In this document: piece by piece, positions 31,361-40,140 of the stretch
Layout of the letters: the number at the start of each line of letters is the position of its first letter
Numbering within the stretch: position 1 is the stretch's first letter
Assembly (NCBI RefSeq): GCF_030408795.1
Contig: NZ_CP047211.1
Coordinates: 310,001 to 374,000 of the forward strand
DNA length: 64,000 bases
Direction: 5' to 3'
Source: Corynebacterium hansenii
Lineage (GTDB): Bacteria > Actinomycetota > Actinomycetes > Mycobacteriales > Mycobacteriaceae
The notes under the pieces: model-generated
Database searches by the model: none
Seen by the model: only the letters and a program-made list of their open reading frames with translations
What the model was told of the DNA's origin: nothing
Position numbers and translations under genes: made by a program

Positions 31361-33094
31361 ATGAGCACCCCCCGCACGACGCCCGCCGGACGCATCCTGT
31401 TCGTCGGCGCAGGCCCGGGCAACCCGGATCTGCTGACGCTGCGCGCCCGCGAAGTCCTCGCCGGCACTTCCGTCGCCTACGTCGACCCGGACGTGATGCC
31501 GGGCGTACGCGAACTCGTCGCCGCTGATCTCCCGGTGCCCGAGGACGTCCTCCGCGAGGCCGAGGAAGCCTACGAGCGCCTGTGCGCCGATGCGAAGGCG
31601 TCGGGCTCGCGCCGCAAGCCGCCGCGCCCCGCGCCGCCGACGGCCGCCGACATCCGCGAGCCCGTGGGCGACCCCACGGAGATGAGCCGCGCGCTCGTCG
31701 CCGAGGCCCGCCGGGGCCACGACGTCGTCCGCCTGGTCGCGGGCAACCCCCTGACCAGCGACGCCATCCTGGCGGAGATCAACGCCGTGTCGCGCAACAA
31801 CATCGAGTTCCAGATCGTGCCCGGCATGTCGGTGCCGTCGACGGTCCCCGCCTTCGCGGGCATCGCGCTGGGCTCGACGTACACCGAAACCGACCTCGGC
31901 CGCGCCGACGTGGACTGGGACGAGCTGGCCGCCGCGCCGCAGCCGCTGGTGCTGCAGGCGGTGGAGGACGACCTGTCGGCCATCGCCGGCGAGCTGTCGG
32001 CCCGCGGTCTGCCGGATTCGATGCCGACGTCCGTCACCGTCCACGGCACCACGCGCCTGCAGCGCACCTACGACGTCACCCTGGGCACGCTGGCGCAGCT
32101 GTCGGGCGATCTGTCGGGTCCCCTGGTGGTCACGCTGGGCAAGGGCGTCGACAAGCGCTCCAAGTACAGCTGGTGGGAGAACCGTGCGCTGTACGGCTGG
32201 AACGTGCTGGTGCCGCGCGCGAAGGGCCAGGCCGGCCCGATGCGCACGCGCCTGGCCGCCCACGGCGCGATCCCGATCGAGGTGCCCACCATCTCCATCG
32301 AGCCGCCGCGCAGCCCCGCCCAGATGGAGCGCGCGGTCAAGGGCCTGGTCGACGGTCGCTACCAGTGGGTGGTGTTCACGTCCGTCAACGCGGTCAACGC
32401 GGTGTGGGACAAGTTCGTCGAGTTCGGCCTGGACGCGCGGTCGTTCGCGGGCGTGCGCATCGCCGCAGTCGGGCACAAGACCGCGGAGGCGATCCGCGAG
32501 CTGGGCATCACCCCGGAGCTGCTTCCCGACGAGGCCCGCCAGAACGCCGCCGGCGTCGTGGAGGTGTTCCCCGAGTTCATCGAGGGCATGGACCCGGTCA
32601 ACCGGGTGCTGCTGCCGCGGGCGGACATCGGCACGGACGTCCTGGTCGACGGCCTGATGGACCTGGGCTGGGAGGTCGACGACGTCACCGCCTACCGCAC
32701 GGTGCGCGCCGCCCCGCCGAGCGCCGAGATCCGCGACATGATCAAGACCGGCGGTTTCGACGCCGTGTGCTTCACGTCCGGTTCGACGGTGAAGAACCTG
32801 GTCGGCATCGCCGGCAAGCCGCACGCGCGCACGATCATCGCCTGCATCGGCCCGATGGCCGCGGCGACCGCCCGCGAGTACGGCCTGCGCGTCGACGTCA
32901 TGCCCGAGCGCGCCGGCATCACCGACCTGGTGGATGCCCTGGCCGAGCACGTCGCGCACCTGCGCGCCGCCGGCCAGCTGCCGCCGCCGCGCAAGAAGCG
33001 CCGCAAGCGCGCCTCCGAGGGCAAGGCCGCGCGGGCCGCGGCGGAGTCGCTTGCCGACGGCCCGGCGAACAACTCCGAGACGGCCGGGGAGTAG
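31361..33094 (+). CDS. hemD: Fused uroporphyrinogen methyltransferase-like / uroporphyrinogen-III synthase
   Basis: A 577-residue fusion. Residues ~10-250 have the tetrapyrrole methylase fold (LFVGAGPGNPDLLTLRAREVL). Residues ~265-545 are uroporphyrinogen-III synthase (NVLVPRAKGQAGPMRTRLAAHGA, VVFTSVNAV, FTSGSTVKNLVG), which closes hydroxymethylbilane to uroporphyrinogen III. The methylase half is degenerate: the usual GGDPFVFGRG loop reads VAGNPLTSDA and the RG loop after LT is absent, so methyltransferase activity is doubtful; similar fusions occur in other Corynebacteriales. A Lys/Arg/Ala-rich tail ends the protein. ATG 31361 follows hemC by 109 bp, and the AC-rich sequence before it has AGAAGAAAAGC as a weak ribosome site. 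Confidence 0.92.
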   Translation: MSTPRTTPAGRILFVGAGPGNPDLLTLRAREVLAGTSVAYVDPDVMPGVRELVAADLPVPEDVLREAEEAYERLCADAKASGSRRKPPRPAPPTAADIREPVGDPTEMSRALVAEARRGHDVVRLVAGNPLTSDAILAEINAVSRNNIEFQIVPGMSVPSTVPAFAGIALGSTYTETDLGRADVDWDELAAAPQPLVLQAVEDDLSAIAGELSARGLPDSMPTSVTVHGTTRLQRTYDVTLGTLAQLSGDLSGPLVVTLGKGVDKRSKYSWWENRALYGWNVLVPRAKGQAGPMRTRLAAHGAIPIEVPTISIEPPRSPAQMERAVKGLVDGRYQWVVFTSVNAVNAVWDKFVEFGLDARSFAGVRIAAVGHKTAEAIRELGITPELLPDEARQNAAGVVEVFPEFIEGMDPVNRVLLPRADIGTDVLVDGLMDLGWEVDDVTAYRTVRAAPPSAEIRDMIKTGGFDAVCFTSGSTVKNLVGIAGKPHARTIIACIGPMAAATAREYGLRVDVMPERAGITDLVDALAEHVAHLRAAGQLPPPRKKRRKRASEGKAARAAAESLADGPANNSETAGE

Positions 33095-33198
33095 GCGGGG
33101 CCGGGCCGGGGAGGGGCGCCTCCGGCGCGGGCGAGGCGCGCATCGCGTGCCCCCGCGACGGAGCCCGACCCCGGTGCCCGTTTCCCGGCGGGCGACCG

Positions 33199-33210
33199 TA
33201 CCCTGGGGGC
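33199..33210 (+). promoter_or_regulatory. Leaderless-type promoter of hemB
   Basis: TACCCT (33199-33204), then GGGGGC and ATG 33211. The spacing of 6 nt fits a transcript beginning at the ATG, so hemB and the genes after it may be transcribed apart from hemACD. Confidence 0.5.
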
Positions 33211-34239
33211 ATGACGGAATCCCGCACCCCCTCAGCCGACGTCCCAGCCCCGATCCGCAGGCCGCGCCGCCTGCGCTCTTCCCCCGTGATGCGGCGGATG
33301 ACGGCGGAGACGTCGCTGACTGTCGATGATCTGATCCTGCCCATGTTCGTGGCCGACGGCCTGGACGAGCCCCGCCCGATCTCGTCGCTGCCCGGCGTTT
33401 CGCAGCACACGGAGGACTCGCTGGTCCGCGCGGTCGAGGAGGCCGCGGAGCTGGGGATCCCCAGCGTCGACCTGTTCGGCGTGCCGCTGGATTCGGACAA
33501 GGACGGCGAGGGCGCGTGCTCGTGGCGGGAGGACGGCGTGCTCAACCGGGCGCTGGCCCGCCTGCGCCGCGAGTTCGGCGACGACGTGCTGATCATGGCC
33601 GACACCTGCCTGGACGAGTTCACCGATCACGGGCACTGCGGCGTGCTGCGCCGCGACCGGTGGGGCCGCACGATCGTCGACAACGACGCGACGCTGGCCA
33701 ACTACGCCCGCATGGCCGTGGCGCAGGCCGACGCCGGCGCCCACATCGTGTCGCCGTCCGGGATGATGGACGGCCAGATCGAGGCCATCCGCGCCGCGCT
33801 GGACGCCGCGGGCCACGTGGACGTGGCCATCATGGCGTACTCGGCGAAGTACGCGTCGGCGTTCTACGGCCCGTTCCGCGAGGCCGTCGGCAGCTCGCTG
33901 GAGGGTGACCGCCGCACGTACCAGCAGGACCCGGCCAACCGCCGCGAGAGCCTGCTGGAGGTCGAGCTCGACATCGCCGAGGGCGCCGACTTCGTCATGG
34001 TCAAGCCCGCGATGGCGTACCTGGACATCGTCCGCGAGGTCGCCGACATGTCGCCGGTGCCGGTCGCCGCGTACCAGGTGTCGGGCGAGTACGCGATGAT
34101 CCACGCGGCCGCCAACAACGGCTGGATCGACCTGGAGGGGGCGATGATGGAGTCCGTGCTGGGCATCCACCGCGCCGGCGCGGAGCAGGTGCTGACGTAC
34201 TTCGCGGTCGACGTCGCCAGGAAGCTCCGCGGGCGATGA
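33211..34239 (+). CDS. hemB: Delta-aminolevulinic acid dehydratase (porphobilinogen synthase)
   Basis: Condenses two aminolevulinate molecules to porphobilinogen. The 342 residues contain RPRRLRSSPVMRRM, LPMFVADGLDEPRPISSLPGV, the metal-site region MADTCLDEFTDHGHCGVL, the two catalytic lysines in MAYSAKYASAFYGPFR and FVMVKPAMAYLDIV, and VAAYQVSGEYAMI. In the metal site one Cys of the zinc-type DxCxC pattern is Asp while two Cys remain, a form intermediate between zinc and magnesium types. hemB overlaps a downstream membrane-protein gene by ATGA, starting a coupled four-gene run that ends in the ATPase-like protein. Confidence 0.96.
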   Translation: MTESRTPSADVPAPIRRPRRLRSSPVMRRMTAETSLTVDDLILPMFVADGLDEPRPISSLPGVSQHTEDSLVRAVEEAAELGIPSVDLFGVPLDSDKDGEGACSWREDGVLNRALARLRREFGDDVLIMADTCLDEFTDHGHCGVLRRDRWGRTIVDNDATLANYARMAVAQADAGAHIVSPSGMMDGQIEAIRAALDAAGHVDVAIMAYSAKYASAFYGPFREAVGSSLEGDRRTYQQDPANRRESLLEVELDIAEGADFVMVKPAMAYLDIVREVADMSPVPVAAYQVSGEYAMIHAAANNGWIDLEGAMMESVLGIHRAGAEQVLTYFAVDVARKLRGR

Positions 34240-34832
34240 CGGACCGGCCCGAACCCCCGCAGCAGATCCTCGGCGCGTGGCAGGCGTGGCTGGTGACGTG
34301 CGTCCTGCAGGTCGCCGGCGCGCTGACCACCCTGGCGATCATCTTGCTCGACCCCGGCGCGCTGCTGGAGGTGCCGGGTCTCGGGGGCCGGGCCGTCGGC
34401 GATTCGCTTCCGGAGCTGTCCGCGGACGACACGATCATGGTGGGGCGGCATATGGCGGTGTACAACATGTTGTTCACCGTCGCCTGCGCGGGGGTCTTCG
34501 CCTTCCTGGCGTACCGCATGCGCGCGGGCGCGAAGTGGGCGCGGTTCATTCTGGTGGCGGGGTCGGCGTTGCTGTTCGCCCGGATGCTCGTCGTGTTCAT
34601 CGGCGGCCCGGTGGGGCCGTGGGCGATGGCCCCGGTTCCCCTGTGGCTCGCCGACGGGGCGCTGGCCATCGCGTCGGCGACCGCGGCGGGCGCGGCGGTG
34701 ATATTGGCGTCCGGCCGCTGCGCCATGGAGTATTTTGGCCTCGGAGGAGACGATTCCGGCGGTGGGCCGGGATCTGCGCCGGGCCGGGGAGCGCGGCGCG
34801 GTGGCGGAAAGGATGGCGGGGATGGCCGCTGA
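34236..34832 (+). CDS. Four-helix membrane protein coupled to hemB
   Basis: A 198-residue protein of unknown function with four hydrophobic segments: ~17-38 (WLVTCVLQVAGALTTLAIIL), ~69-87 (YNMLFTVACAGVFAFLAY), ~95-114 (FILVAGSALLFARMLVVFIG) and ~126-150. The C-terminal ~35 residues are Gly/Arg/Asp rich and probably cytoplasmic. No catalytic motif is visible. Its ATG overlaps the hemB stop, and its end overlaps the next gene, so its product is made together with HemB. A role in tetrapyrrole handling or in a complex with the ATPase-like protein is inference from the coupling. Confidence 0.75.
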   Translation: MTDRPEPPQQILGAWQAWLVTCVLQVAGALTTLAIILLDPGALLEVPGLGGRAVGDSLPELSADDTIMVGRHMAVYNMLFTVACAGVFAFLAYRMRAGAKWARFILVAGSALLFARMLVVFIGGPVGPWAMAPVPLWLADGALAIASATAAGAAVILASGRCAMEYFGLGGDDSGGGPGSAPGRGARRGGGKDGGDGR

Positions 34833-35208
34833 CGTACGGGCCGGCCGTCCGGCGTGGTTGCTCACGCTGGTCGGCGGGGCGATCGCGCAGGCCGTGGTGG
34901 GCATGCTGCTGCTCGCCGGCGACCGCACGGGCATCCGCCCGGAGGTGGCGCGCGACGTCGTCATCGTCGGGGTGCTGGGCATCGCCGTGGCGGCCCTCGT
35001 CGCCGTGCTCGCCCCGTCCGCGGGATCGTCGAAGGTGGTCCGCAGGGTGCTCATCGGCGCCGTCGCGCTGATCACGTTCGCCTCGCTGGCGGGCATCGTG
35101 GCCCTGGCCGTGACGCCGTGGACCGCCGTGCCCGCGGGCGTCATGATCATCGGCCTGGTCCTGCTGTTCGGCGGCATCAAGTCGGCGGAAGGGGGCGCCG
35201 GGCGATGA
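34822..35208 (+). CDS. Second small membrane protein of the hemB operon
   Basis: A 128-residue protein with four hydrophobic segments: ~11-32, ~39-60 (VVIVGVLGIAVAALVAVLAP), ~67-90 (VLIGAVALITFASLAGIVAL) and ~98-117 (GVMIIGLVLLFGGI). Function unknown. ATG 34822 was chosen because AAAGG lies 9 nt upstream; ATG 34813 and GTG 34801 are in frame and would overlap the previous gene slightly more. The stop overlaps the start of the ATPase-like gene by ATGA. Like its neighbour it has no recognisable family motif. Confidence 0.7.
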   Translation: MAADVRAGRPAWLLTLVGGAIAQAVVGMLLLAGDRTGIRPEVARDVVIVGVLGIAVAALVAVLAPSAGSSKVVRRVLIGAVALITFASLAGIVALAVTPWTAVPAGVMIIGLVLLFGGIKSAEGGAGR

Positions 35209-37976
35209 GCTCGTCTTCCCGACCGCGGAACTGCACCGCCGCGCCCGGAGAGCCGTCCGCGAGCGCCCCGGACGCGAAACGCGGGCCCAGCCCGGCGTCG
35301 GCGGCTCCGGCCGATGCCGGCGTGCGCGCCGATTCCCGGTCCGCCGCGACCCCGGAGCAGGACAGGGCGCGCGACCTGCGCGAGACCGATGAACGGGTCA
35401 CCCGCGCCATCGACGAGGCCAAGGCCGCCGCCGCGTGGCTGCATTCCTCGCGGCGCCGCGACGACGACGAGAGCCTGCACCAGCGCCTGGCGCGGCGCAC
35501 CGGCGCCGGGCTGACGTCCTACGGCCTGGTCCTGGAGGGCCTGGATTCGGCGTTGGCGGCGGATGAGGCGGAGCGCATTCTCGACGGGTTCCCCGGGGTC
35601 CGGGCCACCGTCGTCTATTCGCCGGGCCGCGCGTGGATCACCGCCCCCGACGACGTCGCACCCGACGTGCTCATCGCCGCGCTGGCGGAGCACGGCATCG
35701 GCGCGTACCTGACCCGCAATTCACTGCGCCGCCGGGCGACCCGGCTGGACGCCGCGCCGCGCCGTCGCCCGGCCGTGCCCGCCGCCGCGCAGCAGATGTC
35801 GGAGGCGCGGATCCGCCGTCGTGAAGCGGCATTGCGCGCGGAAGGCTCCAACGAGGTGCTCTTCACCGCCCGGGCCCTGGTGACCCGGACGCGGTTCATC
35901 GTGTCGCTGCTGCTGAGCATCCCGGTGCTGGTGCTGTCGCTGTACGTCCCGTGGCAGTTCCCCGGCTGGCAGTGGATGTGCCTGGGGCTGACCACGATCG
36001 TGGCGCTGTGGGGCGGCTGGCCGTTCCACCGGGCGATGGCGGCGTCGATGCGCAGGCGCATGTCGGCGCTCGACGGCGCCAGCGCCGTCGCCATTTTGGC
36101 CGGGTGGGTCTGGTCCGCGGGCGAGATCTTCCTCGGCGAGGCCGGGAAGATCGGCTTCACGACGTCGCCGACGTGGTTCGCCTTCAACTACGAGCGGGGG
36201 GCTCCGGCGGAGCTCTTCCTCGACGTGGCCTGCGGCGTGACCGTGCTGCTGCTGGCGGGGCGGTTGGCCACCCGGTACAACCGCGTGCGCACGGGCGCGG
36301 CCATGAACGTGCTGCGCATTCCCGCGGACCGCAACGTCACCGTGGTGCGCAAGGCGGGCAAGGCCGCGAAGCCCGAGAAGCGGCGCGTGCCCGTGGCCGA
36401 ATTGAACATCGGCGAGGACGTGCTGGTGCCCCCGGGGCAGGTCATCCCCGTCGACGGCGTCGTCGTCGGCGGCGCCTCGCGCGTCGACTCCCGCGTGGTC
36501 GGCGGCGGCAGCGAGCCGAAGGACGTCAAAGTCAACTCCCGCGTGTGGGCCGGGTCGATGAACCTGGACCAGAAGCTGAAGGTCCGCGTCTCGCGCACCG
36601 GTTCCAAGACCCGCGCGGCGGCCATCCAGAAGTGGCTGCAGACCGCCATCCACGAAGAGGACGTCGCCCACCAGACGGCCGTGCGCTCGGCGTCGGTCCT
36701 GGTGCCGTGGACGATGCTGCTGGCCCTGGTGGCCTTCGGCATCTGGTGGCTGGTCTCCGGCGGCGCGGGCGGCGCGTTCGCGGTGGCGCTGGCGATCCTC
36801 ATCGGCATCGCTCCCGTGGCCCTGGCCATGTCGACCTCGACGGCGCTGCGCATCGGCATCCTCTACGCCGCCGAACGGGGCCTGCTCATCCACGATGCGG
36901 AGGCGTTCCGCTCGCTGGCCGCCGCGGATTCGGTGATGTTCAACCGCGTCGGCACGCTGACGGCGGGGGAGATGCACGTGCTGCAGGTGCAGGCGGCGAA
37001 GGGCGAGAACCCCGAGCTGATCCTGCGCGTGGCGGGCGCGCTGATGATGGAGAGCGACCACCCGGTTTCGGCCGCCATCGTGCGCGCGTGCCGCGTCTCG
37101 CGCGACGCCGGATCCGGCGGCGGGGACGTCCCGCACTGGATCGACGTGCACCACGTCGAAGTCGACGCGGATGGCGCGTTCATCGGACAGGCGGAATTGC
37201 CGGTGTCCACCTCCGACGGCGACGTCGAAATGCGGTTCGTCGAGGCCAGCCTCTGGCGCCCCCGCGACATGTCCGCCCTCGACGAGCGGATGGCCGTCGC
37301 CGCCCTCGGCGGCGGCACGCCCCTGGTGATCAGCTGGCGCGGCAAGGTCCGCGGCGTCATCACCGTCGGCGAGGACATCAAGCCCGATGCCGTCGAGGCG
37401 ATCGACGAGCTGGAGGACATGGGCGTCGACACCATCATGATCACCCGCGACACGTACCCCGTGGCCCGGCGTTTCGCCGACCGCCTGGGCATCTCGCGGG
37501 TGTACGCCGGCATCGTCCCCGGCCGCAAGGCGGCCGCCGTGCGCGGCGTCCACGCCGGCGGTGAGACGGTGGTCATGGTCGGCGGCTCCGACGTCGCCGA
37601 ATGCCTGCGCGTCGCCGACGTCGGGGTGCTCATGGACGCCGACGCCGGCGTGGAGGACCTCGAGATCGAGGAGTCGGACGTGGTGTCGCTGCGTTCGGCG
37701 GTCCGGTCCGTCCCGGAGGCGATCTCGCTGGCGCGCGTGGTCACCCGCACGATGTCCGCCAACATCATCTCCGCCTGGACGTACAACATCGCGGTGCTGG
37801 CGCTGTCCGTCGCCGGCGTGCTGCATCCGCTCGTGGCCTCGGTGCTGATGGTCGTGTCCGGCCTGTGGATCGAATGGCGTTCGCGCCGCCTCGGCCGGAT
37901 CATGGGCCGCAGCGGCCATCCGCCCCGCCCGGGCCAGTCGCGCCGCCGCGCGCTGCGGGCCGCGGACCACGGCTGA
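35205..37976 (+). CDS. P1B-type ATPase homologue with all catalytic and metal motifs replaced
   Basis: A 923-residue membrane protein with the P1B heavy-metal ATPase layout. It has a disordered N-terminus (1-60), a ferredoxin-like HMA-type domain (~105-169, ending VLIAALAEHGIGAYL), membrane helices from ~225, an actuator domain (~385-470), a phosphorylation/nucleotide-binding domain (~575-830) and C-terminal helices. The motifs are altered: HMA CxxC reads GLDSALA; TGES reads GGGS (433-436); the channel CPC reads APV (536-538); DKTGTLT reads NRVGTLT with Asn580 for the phosphorylated Asp; the GDGxND hinge reads GGSD (793-796). SDHPVSAAI (617-625) keeps the HP locus. Ion pumping by the P-type cycle is therefore not expected. 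It is the last gene coupled to hemB. It may be a regulatory or scaffolding pseudoenzyme (inference). Confidence 0.8.
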   Translation: MSSSSRPRNCTAAPGEPSASAPDAKRGPSPASAAPADAGVRADSRSAATPEQDRARDLRETDERVTRAIDEAKAAAAWLHSSRRRDDDESLHQRLARRTGAGLTSYGLVLEGLDSALAADEAERILDGFPGVRATVVYSPGRAWITAPDDVAPDVLIAALAEHGIGAYLTRNSLRRRATRLDAAPRRRPAVPAAAQQMSEARIRRREAALRAEGSNEVLFTARALVTRTRFIVSLLLSIPVLVLSLYVPWQFPGWQWMCLGLTTIVALWGGWPFHRAMAASMRRRMSALDGASAVAILAGWVWSAGEIFLGEAGKIGFTTSPTWFAFNYERGAPAELFLDVACGVTVLLLAGRLATRYNRVRTGAAMNVLRIPADRNVTVVRKAGKAAKPEKRRVPVAELNIGEDVLVPPGQVIPVDGVVVGGASRVDSRVVGGGSEPKDVKVNSRVWAGSMNLDQKLKVRVSRTGSKTRAAAIQKWLQTAIHEEDVAHQTAVRSASVLVPWTMLLALVAFGIWWLVSGGAGGAFAVALAILIGIAPVALAMSTSTALRIGILYAAERGLLIHDAEAFRSLAAADSVMFNRVGTLTAGEMHVLQVQAAKGENPELILRVAGALMMESDHPVSAAIVRACRVSRDAGSGGGDVPHWIDVHHVEVDADGAFIGQAELPVSTSDGDVEMRFVEASLWRPRDMSALDERMAVAALGGGTPLVISWRGKVRGVITVGEDIKPDAVEAIDELEDMGVDTIMITRDTYPVARRFADRLGISRVYAGIVPGRKAAAVRGVHAGGETVVMVGGSDVAECLRVADVGVLMDADAGVEDLEIEESDVVSLRSAVRSVPEAISLARVVTRTMSANIISAWTYNIAVLALSVAGVLHPLVASVLMVVSGLWIEWRSRRLGRIMGRSGHPPRPGQSRRRALRAADHG

Positions 37977-38089
37977 GGTCGCCGGAGGGGGAGACGGCCC
38001 CGCTCCCTCAACTCCGCCCGCTCCCTTCATCGCGCTCCCACCCCCGACACGGGGCGGGGGCGGGTGCCCGCGCCGCCGCGGCGTTTCCC

Positions 38090-38102
38090 TACGATGGGCG
38101 GC
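38090..38102 (+). promoter_or_regulatory. Leaderless-type promoter of hemL
   Basis: TACGAT (38090-38095), 7 nt, then GTG 38103. Confidence 0.5.
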
Positions 38103-39434
38103 GTGAACACACCCCAGCGGACCTCAAATCAGCAGACCGAAAACTCCGCGCGCCTCTTCGACGGCGCCCGCGCGGTGACGCCGGGCGGAGTCAATTCCCC
38201 GGTGCGCGCGTTCGGCTCGGTCGGGGGCACGCCCCGCTTCATCGAGTCGGCCAAGGGCTCGCGCCTCGTCGACGCCGACGGCAACGAGTACGTCGACCTC
38301 GTGTGCTCCTGGGGCCCGATGCTGATGGGCCACGCCCACCCGGCCGTCGTCGAGGCCGTCCGCGAGGCGGCGGGCCGCGGCCTGTCCTTCGGCGCGCCCA
38401 CGGCGGGCGAGACGGAGCTCGCGCAGGAGATCATCGACCGCACGTCGGTCGAGGAGGTCCGCCTGGTCAACTCCGGCACCGAGGCCACCATGTCGGCGGT
38501 GCGCCTGGCCCGCGGCTTCACCGGCCGCGGCAAGGTCGTGAAGTTCGACGGCTGCTACCACGGCCACGTCGATGCGCTGCTGGCCTCGGCCGGCTCGGGC
38601 GTCGCCACCTTCGGCCTGCCGGATTCGCCGGGCGTCACCGGCGCGGCGGCGGCCGACACCATCGTCGTGCCCTACAACGACCTGGAGGCGGTGCGACGCG
38701 CGTTCGCCGACAATCCGGGCGAGATCGCCTGCGTGATCACCGAGGCCGCCGCGGGCAACATGGGCACCGTCGCCCCGGACGAGGGCTTCAACGCGGAGCT
38801 CAAGCGCATCGCCAACGACGATGGCGCGCTGCTGATCCTCGACGAGGTCATGACCGGCTTCCGCACCTCGGCCAAGGGCTGGTACGGCGTCGACGGCGTG
38901 GCCGGCGACCTGACCACCTTCGGCAAGGTCGTCTCCGGCGGCCTGCCCGCCGCCGCGTTCGGCGGCCGCCGCGACATCATGGAGCACCTCGCCCCGCAGG
39001 GCCCCGTCTACCAGGCCGGCACGCTGTCCGGGAACCCCGTGTCGGTGGCGGCGGGCCTCGCCAGCCTCCGTGCGGCCGACGACGCGGTGTACGCCGCCGT
39101 CGCCGCCAACGCCGACCGCATGTCCGCCATCCTGTCCGACGCGCTGACCGCGGAGGGCGTCGCCCACCACATCCAGCGCGCCGCCACGTTCTTCTCCCCG
39201 CGCTTCGCGGAGGGCGAGGGCCGCAACTTCGCCGACATGAAGGCCGCGGAGACGTTCCGCTACCCGGCGTTCTTCCACGCCCTGCTGGAAAACGGCGTCT
39301 ACGCCCCGCCGAGCTGCTTCGAGACGTGGTTCGTGTCCTCCGCCCTCACCGACGCGGACTTCGAGGTCATCGAGTCGGCGGCCCGCGCCGCCGCGAAGGC
39401 CGCGGCCGCCGCGACCCCGGAGACCGGCAAGTGA
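38103..39434 (+). CDS. hemL: Glutamate-1-semialdehyde 2,1-aminomutase
   Basis: Converts glutamate-1-semialdehyde to 5-aminolevulinate with PLP, the step after HemA. The 443 residues show the class III aminotransferase landmarks: [77 protein letters not shown], the PLP Lys in [18 protein letters not shown], and [16 protein letters not shown]. All are intact. GTG 38103 is the predicted +1 of a TACGAT promoter; an upstream in-frame start would lie inside the promoter. Its stop overlaps the next start by GTGA. Confidence 0.96.
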   Translation: MNTPQRTSNQQTENSARLFDGARAVTPGGVNSPVRAFGSVGGTPRFIESAKGSRLVDADGNEYVDLVCSWGPMLMGHAHPAVVEAVREAAGRGLSFGAPTAGETELAQEIIDRTSVEEVRLVNSGTEATMSAVRLARGFTGRGKVVKFDGCYHGHVDALLASAGSGVATFGLPDSPGVTGAAAADTIVVPYNDLEAVRRAFADNPGEIACVITEAAAGNMGTVAPDEGFNAELKRIANDDGALLILDEVMTGFRTSAKGWYGVDGVAGDLTTFGKVVSGGLPAAAFGGRRDIMEHLAPQGPVYQAGTLSGNPVSVAAGLASLRAADDAVYAAVAANADRMSAILSDALTAEGVAHHIQRAATFFSPRFAEGEGRNFADMKAAETFRYPAFFHALLENGVYAPPSCFETWFVSSALTDADFEVIESAARAAAKAAAAATPETGK

Positions 39435-40075
39435 CCGGGGGCGGAAACGGGCGCACGCCCGTCCACGCGCCTCGGACCATCGTCCACCTGATCCGCCACG
39501 GCGAGGTGCACAACCCGTCGAAGATCCTCTACGGGCGGCTGCCGGGCTACCGGCTGTCGGACCGCGGCCGCGCGATGGCGGTGGCCACCGCCGAGGCGTT
39601 CGCCGGGCACGACGTCGCCTACGTCGCGTGCTCGCCGCTGCAGCGCACCCGCGAGACCTGCGAGCCGGTCACCCGCGTCACGGGGCTGGAGCCGGTCATC
39701 GACCCCGACGTGCTGGAGGCGGGCAACTCCTTCGAGGGCCTGCACGTGCGCGGCTGGGATTCCGACCTGTGGAACCCGCGCTACTGGCCGCGCCTGCGCC
39801 GGCCGGACGTGCCCAGCTGGGGCGAGCCGTACGACGAGATCGCCGACCGCATGTTCAGGGCCATCGACCGCGCCCGCGAGGCCGCGGAGGGGCGGGAGGC
39901 GATCATCGTCACCCACCAGCTGTGCGTCGTCGCGGCCGCCCGCCGCGCCCGCGGGCAGCGCCTGGCCCACAACCCGGCGAACCGCCAGTGCGACCTGTCG
40001 TCGGTGACGTCGCTGGTCTACCTGGGCGACACCATCGTCGACGTGCGCTATTCCGAGCCCGCCGCGCACCTCTGA
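39431..40075 (+). CDS. Histidine phosphatase family protein (phosphoglycerate mutase-like)
   Basis: A 214-residue histidine phosphatase with the phospho-His motif [28 protein letters not shown] (landmark RHGE), the segment [16 protein letters not shown] with its Arg, and the second catalytic His in [16 protein letters not shown]. It is shorter than GpmA and lacks the dPGM-specific insertions, so it is more likely a phosphatase than a mutase. Substrate unknown. It corresponds to Rv0525, which also sits between hemL and the thioredoxin-like gene. GTG 39431 overlaps the hemL stop (GTGA), so the two are coupled. Confidence 0.85.
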   Translation: MTGGGNGRTPVHAPRTIVHLIRHGEVHNPSKILYGRLPGYRLSDRGRAMAVATAEAFAGHDVAYVACSPLQRTRETCEPVTRVTGLEPVIDPDVLEAGNSFEGLHVRGWDSDLWNPRYWPRLRRPDVPSWGEPYDEIADRMFRAIDRAREAAEGREAIIVTHQLCVVAAARRARGQRLAHNPANRQCDLSSVTSLVYLGDTIVDVRYSEPAAHL

Positions 40076-40140
40076 CGTCCCGATCGGGCCCCACCCGTGA
40101 TTCGGCGTCGGGGCCCCTCGTTCGTTAGATTGCAGTGGAC

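Noticed and set aside
34735..34821. Upstream TTG start for the second small membrane protein
   Set aside because: It would overlap the previous gene by about 100 bp and has no ribosome site; ATG 34822 has AAAGG at good spacing.
35721..38030. Minus-strand open frame of 769 codons opposite the ATPase-like gene
   Set aside because: Same reason: His/Arg/Ala-rich shadow of the real frame. The plus frame has clear P-type ATPase landmarks.
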